Assembly: GCF_003362755.1 (NCBI RefSeq)
Contig: NZ_QKRA01000003.1
Location: 62,001-126,000, forward strand
Origin: Marinomonas piezotolerans
Lineage (GTDB): Bacteria; Pseudomonadota; Gammaproteobacteria; Pseudomonadales; Marinomonadaceae
Direction of reading: 5' to 3'
Length of the DNA: 64,000 nucleotides
The notes beneath the pieces were generated by a model, which was given only the letters and a program-made list of their open reading frames with translations, did not search any database and had not been told where the DNA came from. The translations under genes were made by a program, and so were the position numbers. Below are positions 59,677-64,000 of this stretch, in pieces. Position 1 is the stretch's first letter. The number at the start of each line of letters is the position of its first letter.

Positions 59677-60516
59677 ATGACTGTAAACACTGATCAACTA
59701 GAGCAAGAGGCAGACGAGCTATTTGCGCGCAGGAATCAAGCCCCCGATAAATCGGATACGGCTAAAGATGAAAGTGAGCAAACCGAGCAAGAGCAGGCAG
59801 AGCAAACGCCCCCTGAGCAGCAGGACACAGCAGAAACTCAAGCCGAGCGAACGCCAGAGGTAATCGCAGAAGAGCGAATCAAAAACGCTCAAGCCTTGAT
59901 GACCAAAGCCACGCAGGAAGCCGCCGCACTACGACGAGAAAACGCCCAACTAAAAGAGCAAATGGAAGCTTTACAAGCCAATCCATCTGAAGGTGAGAGT
60001 AATGCGCCCGAAGTCGGTTCGCTTGAAGATTTGATGGAAGAATATCCTGAATTGGTAGGGCCTCTTGTCCAGCGGTTAAATCAACTCGAAGGAAAGATTA
60101 ATGGCATCGAAACAGTAAGTCAGAAAAGCAAAGAGGATGCTGCGCTTGAGGCTCACTGGGACACGATTAACCAAGCTCATCCTGATCACATGGAGATAGC
60201 CCAAGAACCTGACTTTCAAGGGTGGGTGGCGCGTCAGCCACCAGTGATGCAACAGATTGCACAGAATGGTTCTGCTCAAGATGTGATTTACCTTCTGGAT
60301 CAGTACAAAGCCACCATCTCTAAAGGCACCAGTCAAAACAAAAAAGTGGATCAGGCCAAAGAGTTAGCAGATAAGGTTCCGCGTACTCAGCAAAAGCCTA
60401 CCACGTCCTTAAAACCTTCTTTCACCCGCGAACAAATAGCCAAGATGTCGCCAGAACAATTCTCTAAGTATGAAGCGGAGATTGACGAGGCAATGGCTCG
60501 CGGGGAAATAAACTAA
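59677..60516 (+). CDS. capsid scaffolding protein
   Basis: A 279-residue acidic, Gln/Glu-rich helical protein (EQTEQEQAEQTPPEQQ; AALRRENAQLKEQMEAL). The C-terminal end has FTREQIAKMSPEQFSKYEAEI, a helix-turn-helix pattern that binds coat protein in P22-like scaffolds. It lies just before the major capsid gene. The composition, size and position support the call. Confidence 0.8.
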   Translation: MTVNTDQLEQEADELFARRNQAPDKSDTAKDESEQTEQEQAEQTPPEQQDTAETQAERTPEVIAEERIKNAQALMTKATQEAAALRRENAQLKEQMEALQANPSEGESNAPEVGSLEDLMEEYPELVGPLVQRLNQLEGKINGIETVSQKSKEDAALEAHWDTINQAHPDHMEIAQEPDFQGWVARQPPVMQQIAQNGSAQDVIYLLDQYKATISKGTSQNKKVDQAKELADKVPRTQQKPTTSLKPSFTREQIAKMSPEQFSKYEAEIDEAMARGEIN

Positions 60517-60531
60517 TATCTGGAGAATACA

Positions 60532-61416
60532 ATGCCAGCACCTTTCCCCGATGGCAATGCTGCCAACTTCGTACCAGAGGTATGGAGTAAAAAGCTACAA
60601 GCGCGTTTTTACGCACAAACCGTATTAGCTCAGTTTTGTAATCATGACTGGGAAGGCGAGATTAGCGGTCAAGGCTCAAAAGTTAAGATTCGAACCCCGC
60701 CTTCTATTAGTATCGGTGATTACACCGGCACGGTTACTTACCAAAGCCTAGAAACAGATATTATTGAGTTAGCGATTGATAAAGCGAAGTTCTATGCTTT
60801 TAAAGTCGACGATATCCAGAAAGCTCAGTCGGACATTGAGTTAATCAATAGCTCAACTACCGATGCGTCTCAAAACATGAAAATCCAAGTTGAGCGTGAT
60901 GTGTTTTCCTCTATCTACGCAGACGTTCCAGCCGCCAACACGATTACCACACAGGTAACAAAGTCTAACGTGCTGGACATTATCGTAGACCTTGGAACCG
61001 CGCTTGATGAAGCTGATGTGCCAGAAGAAGGCCGCAAGCTGATCTTGCCACCTTGGATTTGCGGCATGATCAAGAAATCTGACCTTAAAGATGCGTCATT
61101 GTCTGGTGATGGTACGTCCATCATGCGTAATGGTCGCTTAGGTATGCTTGATCGTTACGAAATCTTCACCAACAACAACTTGGCGGTGATCGACGGAACC
61201 GGTAAATCTCCTGGCGATGTTGGTTTTGATCCCGCTACAGCAGTGTGGCATGCGCTTGGCGGCACCAAGCATTTCTGTTCTTTCGCGTCTCAGTTCGTGA
61301 AAACAGAAACAGTGCGTCTACAAGACACCTTTGGTGACGGTATCCGTGGACTTAAAGTGTATGGCTTCGAATCAACTAAGCCAGAAGCCGGCGTATTGCT
61401 GAAAGCCAGTAAGTAA
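60532..61416 (+). CDS. major capsid protein
   Basis: A 294-residue capsid protein. It starts MPAPFPDGNAANFVPEVWSK and includes IELAIDKAKFYAFKVDDIQ and GLDRYEIFTNNNLAV-like LGMLDRYEIFTNNNL. The layout is that of HK97-fold coat proteins of short-tailed phages. RBS TGGAGA precedes the ATG. It is followed by a strong terminator. Confidence 0.9.
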   Translation: MPAPFPDGNAANFVPEVWSKKLQARFYAQTVLAQFCNHDWEGEISGQGSKVKIRTPPSISIGDYTGTVTYQSLETDIIELAIDKAKFYAFKVDDIQKAQSDIELINSSTTDASQNMKIQVERDVFSSIYADVPAANTITTQVTKSNVLDIIVDLGTALDEADVPEEGRKLILPPWICGMIKKSDLKDASLSGDGTSIMRNGRLGMLDRYEIFTNNNLAVIDGTGKSPGDVGFDPATAVWHALGGTKHFCSFASQFVKTETVRLQDTFGDGIRGLKVYGFESTKPEAGVLLKASK

Positions 61417-61433
61417 GCCGTAAACCAGCAACA

Positions 61434-61468
61434 GGGCCACTAGCACAGCGCTAGTGGCTCTTTTTTTT
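61434..61468 (+). terminator. terminator after the capsid gene
   Basis: Ten-bp stem GGCCACTAGC / GCTAGTGGCT with a short loop, followed by eight T. Confidence 0.9.
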
Positions 61469-61481
61469 GTGAGATAGCAGC

Positions 61482-61772
61482 ATGAAACAACCAAGCCAAA
61501 TGACCAAAGACGAACTAGAAGCCTACGCCAAAGAAAAACACGGTGTAGACCTAGATAAACGCGAAAAAATCGATGATTTACGCGCAAAGGTAGCCAAGTT
61601 GGATTCTGAAATTTCAGATAAGGAAGTAGATGCCTCTGCGGTGCCAAATGAGGACGCAGAACAAGTGAAGTACTTAAAGCATCCTAAGACTGGCGTGGTG
61701 ATGGTGGCGACTAAGGCGTTGCTTAAACGTAGCGACCTCCAGCCATGCGAAGCACCTAAAAAAGACGCTTAG
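61482..61772 (+). CDS. small virion-region protein, HeH/SAP-like N-terminus
   Basis: 96 residues. The start (QMTKDELEAYAKEKHGVDLD) followed by KREKIDDLRAKV looks like the HeH/SAP helix-extension-helix of small phage proteins between capsid and connector genes. The C-terminal half (KYLKHPKTGVVMVATKALL) is beta-rich. Role unknown. Confidence 0.65.
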   Translation: MKQPSQMTKDELEAYAKEKHGVDLDKREKIDDLRAKVAKLDSEISDKEVDASAVPNEDAEQVKYLKHPKTGVVMVATKALLKRSDLQPCEAPKKDA

Positions 61773-61781
61773 GGGTAAAGT

Positions 61782-62375
61782 ATGCCTTTAGTGTTTAGCG
61801 ATATTGAGTTGCTTATCAGTCCAGAAGCGCATCAAGCCCCGTCGGTATTGATTCAAGACTATCTTGGGTATGTTGTAAATGACTTCTGTAGGCGAAGCAA
61901 ATTTGTTAGGAGAACATTTGAGCATGACCTGCTTGCAGAAGGAAATAGCTTCCAGCAGGAAGTCACAGACGACGAACAGCTTCATGAACTATGGAAAGCG
62001 GAGTTGGGTGGAGTAAGGCTTGATCATTCAACGCCATATACGCCAAGTAATGTTCCCTCACTTACTATTAATGATGATAAAAAAGGCTTTTCAGTCAACA
62101 ACCCCCAAGATGCTAAGCAACTAAAGGCTACCTTTGTTGTTACTACTAAACGATCTGCCACTCAATATCCTGAAAGCCTAGAAGAATGGCTTGATGGTCT
62201 TGCTAGTGGCGTCATTGCAAGATTGCAGTCCATGACAAACAAGCCATGGAGCAATGCCAATAACGCATACACTCACCAACAACGCTATGAAATGGCGGTA
62301 TCTAAAGCCAAAACAAAAGCAATAGTCACATCTACTGGTGGCGATATGCGTTTGCGACCAACCCCTTTTATCTAA
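61782..62375 (+). CDS. phage head-region structural protein
   Basis: A 197-residue protein (FSDIELLISPEAHQAPSVLI; ESLEEWLDGLASGVIARLQSM). Its position between capsid and adaptor genes suggests a head-completion or decoration protein. It ends ten bases before the adaptor gene. Family not recognised. Confidence 0.6.
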   Translation: MPLVFSDIELLISPEAHQAPSVLIQDYLGYVVNDFCRRSKFVRRTFEHDLLAEGNSFQQEVTDDEQLHELWKAELGGVRLDHSTPYTPSNVPSLTINDDKKGFSVNNPQDAKQLKATFVVTTKRSATQYPESLEEWLDGLASGVIARLQSMTNKPWSNANNAYTHQQRYEMAVSKAKTKAIVTSTGGDMRLRPTPFI

Positions 62376-62386
62376 GGTAAAAAACT

Positions 62387-63055
62387 ATGGCCACCACAAC
62401 CGTTGTGAGCATCATTAAGCGCGCTCAATTGGCGCTCAATGATAAAACGAGCATTGTTTGGAACGAGCGGGAATTGCTCGATAACTTCAACGATGCCGTG
62501 AAAGACATCGTATCTCGGCGTCCTGACGCGAACGCAATTAATGCTTTTTTGGACTGTACGCCCGACTCAAGCAAGCAGACATTGCCTGCAAATGCGTTGC
62601 GCCTTGTCGATGTCGTGCGTAACAAGGACGGTCGAGTCATTCAGGAGACGGATCGCTTAACGCTTGATTCGAGTCGCCCTGATTGGCACCAAAGCACACC
62701 GACGCTTTCTGTAGAGCATTACATCTATGATGAGCGTGACCCTAAGACGTTCTATTTGTATCCGCGCCCTATGAATAATGGCGCTGATCCTCACCAGATT
62801 GAAGTTGTTTACTCAACGTGTCCAGAAGCTATAGATATCGACGATACAGCTATCAAAGCTGGCACCGACACAACGAAGATACCACTAGACGACATTTACG
62901 CTAATCCTTTGCTCGATTTCATTTTGTACCGATGTTACAGCAAGGATCTTGGATCGGCAGCGAACGCACAGCGAGCAGCGTCACATTACCAAGCGTATGG
63001 CAACGCGCTTAATGTGAAGCTGCAAGCAGACGCTATGATTGCGACAAAGGGGTAA
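62387..63055 (+). CDS. phage adaptor (head-tail joining) protein, DUF6682-like
   Basis: A 222-residue protein. It starts with IIKRAQLALNDKTSIVWNEREL and has the typical later motif HYIYDERDPKTFYLYPRP, followed by IDDTAIKAGT and DFILYRCYSKDLG. These match the adaptor type that joins portal to short tail. RBS AAGG lies eight bases upstream. Confidence 0.8.
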   Translation: MATTTVVSIIKRAQLALNDKTSIVWNERELLDNFNDAVKDIVSRRPDANAINAFLDCTPDSSKQTLPANALRLVDVVRNKDGRVIQETDRLTLDSSRPDWHQSTPTLSVEHYIYDERDPKTFYLYPRPMNNGADPHQIEVVYSTCPEAIDIDDTAIKAGTDTTKIPLDDIYANPLLDFILYRCYSKDLGSAANAQRAASHYQAYGNALNVKLQADAMIATKG

Positions 63056-63061
63056 TAAGAG

Positions 63062-64000
63062 ATGGCATGGCCTAGTTTTACAGCAGACGTTACCCAAAAC
63101 AGTAACCAGATCACCATTTATGGCGCAGTTCCTGCGAGTGAGATTCCAGCAGGGTTTGAGGCCATCGTTTATGGCGTTGAAACGGTTGCGAATTTAGAAG
63201 TCGCTGCAGGCACCGAGATTATGTATGACGGCGGCGGCAATCCGTATTCGACATTATCACTTGTTCGCCCGTTTACTGGCTCAACTGCGACAGGTGTTGA
63301 GGTCGTGATTAAGCCCACTGGATCACTCTTTAACGATGTTGTGGGGGTGTTCCGAAATGGCTCCAATCAGCAAAACCAGCTCATGGCGAACTATTACCAG
63401 TTCTGCGAAGGTGATACACCGATTACACACCAGCCGTTAGACGAAAATGCTGATCCGCTATCAATCGATACGCTACCCATGATGAATCAGCAAGTGGCCG
63501 ATGCTATCTCTGCTTTTCAGAACGCTGCGGGTACGGCGGCTGGTTATGATGTAACTAGCACTAGCACGGATACATCAAACGGGTCGAATGGTTTAAAGCG
63601 ATTAATGCGTCTAGGTGATTTTGGCGGGTATGGAGGAAGCACTGCACCTAGCCTAAGTAGCTTGAGCCTAAACGATTTAAATAATATCCCTATATCTAGT
63701 TTGCTAGCGGCAGGAGTTGGCGCTTCAAACTTACCTGTCGAAACTAGCGTAACTGTAAATACTAATTTACGTAATGCAGATCACGGAATGCAGGATGTAT
63801 TTACTTCAAACGGCCAAACCCGCCGCTATTTTAGAATAAAAGACGGAGGAGCTTGGCTACCTTACGTAGAAATGCTCCATACAGGCAACACTGGCTCCAT
63901 CGTCAGTAAAGATTACATAGAGGGCACATTCGACCCATCAGTTGAAGATACTGATAGTGTCGGCGTTCCGAGTTATTCCATTAGAGCTGGTGAATACACT
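63062..64000 (+). CDS. tail fibre/appendage protein, N-terminal part (cut by window edge)
   Basis: At least 313 residues from ATG 63062. The N-terminal part is a beta-rich attachment domain, a linker follows (STDTSNGSNGLKRLMRLGDFG), and then a region with NADHGMQDVF and RRYFRIKDGGAWLPYVEMLHTGNT, common in tail fibres. The receptor-binding end is outside the window. Confidence 0.75.
   Translation, partial: MAWPSFTADVTQNSNQITIYGAVPASEIPAGFEAIVYGVETVANLEVAAGTEIMYDGGGNPYSTLSLVRPFTGSTATGVEVVIKPTGSLFNDVVGVFRNGSNQQNQLMANYYQFCEGDTPITHQPLDENADPLSIDTLPMMNQQVADAISAFQNAAGTAAGYDVTSTSTDTSNGSNGLKRLMRLGDFGGYGGSTAPSLSSLSLNDLNNIPISSLLAAGVGASNLPVETSVTVNTNLRNADHGMQDVFTSNGQTRRYFRIKDGGAWLPYVEMLHTGNTGSIVSKDYIEGTFDPSVEDTDSVGVPSYSIRAGEYT

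Noticed and set aside
1-64000. CRISPR arrays, insertion sequences, rRNA genes
   Set aside because: No regularly spaced repeats, no transposase-like gene and no rRNA sequence was seen in the window.

Overview
The window joins a stretch of ordinary bacterial chromosome (1 to about 33.4 kb) to the left part of a lambda-style prophage (about 33.46 kb to the end, running off the right edge). Marine-type transport genes, moderate GC, an NfsA nitroreductase, a RhlE helicase and a single-chain glycyl-tRNA synthetase suggest a marine gammaproteobacterium of the Oceanospirillales, most likely Marinomonas or a close relative. That placement is inference from gene content.

Chromosomal part. From left: a truncated TRAP substrate-binding protein (dctP), tmcA (tRNA-Met cytidine acetyltransferase), a chemotaxis receptor, a small SDR protein, a DCC-family protein and a DUF3429 membrane protein, all on the minus strand. 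Then come glyQS-type glycyl-tRNA synthetase, a tannase/MHETase-family esterase, a lipoprotein-like alpha/beta hydrolase that probably starts with ATT, nfsA, a CAU tRNA with promoter and terminator, and rhlE. From 13.6 to 22.9 kb a minus-strand operon carries two copies of a module of circularly permuted ATP-grasp, alpha-E and transglutaminase-like enzymes, one with ATP-grasp and alpha-E fused. This is the most system-like chromosomal locus; related clusters are predicted to ligate and trim peptides, sometimes with the Anbu proteasome-like peptidase, which is not seen here. It is followed by a flavin monooxygenase with a DMT exporter, a TetR-controlled RND efflux pair, a PhoD-like phosphatase and an unknown exported protein.

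Prophage. The element lies inside the 5' end of prfC (release factor 3): 24 recognisable RF3 codons remain before the reading frame diverges and stops. Integrase and clustered integrase-arm-like repeats follow. A leftward early operon (44.1 to 34.9 kb) encodes a RecE-like exonuclease, a strand-annealing-type protein broken by an in-frame TAA, a DUF1351 protein, CsrA, SSB, RdgC and many small proteins, mostly joined by ATGA overlaps. Its leader has a boxA sequence and two hairpins. A CI/Cro switch at 44.8 to 45.9 kb has four related 17-bp operator-like sites. Rightward genes encode a replication initiator with four iterons inside its reading frame, a PAPS-reductase-family protein, NinB, a DUF1364 protein, a RusA-like resolvase and a possible late regulator.

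An accessory segment (51.6 to 54.0 kb) with membrane and unknown proteins separates these from the lysis genes (XhlA-like coiled-coil protein, amidase endolysin and a small hydrophobic protein). The morphogenesis genes follow: terminase subunits, portal, scaffold, major capsid protein, head-completion and adaptor proteins, and the start of a tail fibre. Together these form an apparently inducible temperate phage; its right attachment site and the rest of prfC lie outside the window.
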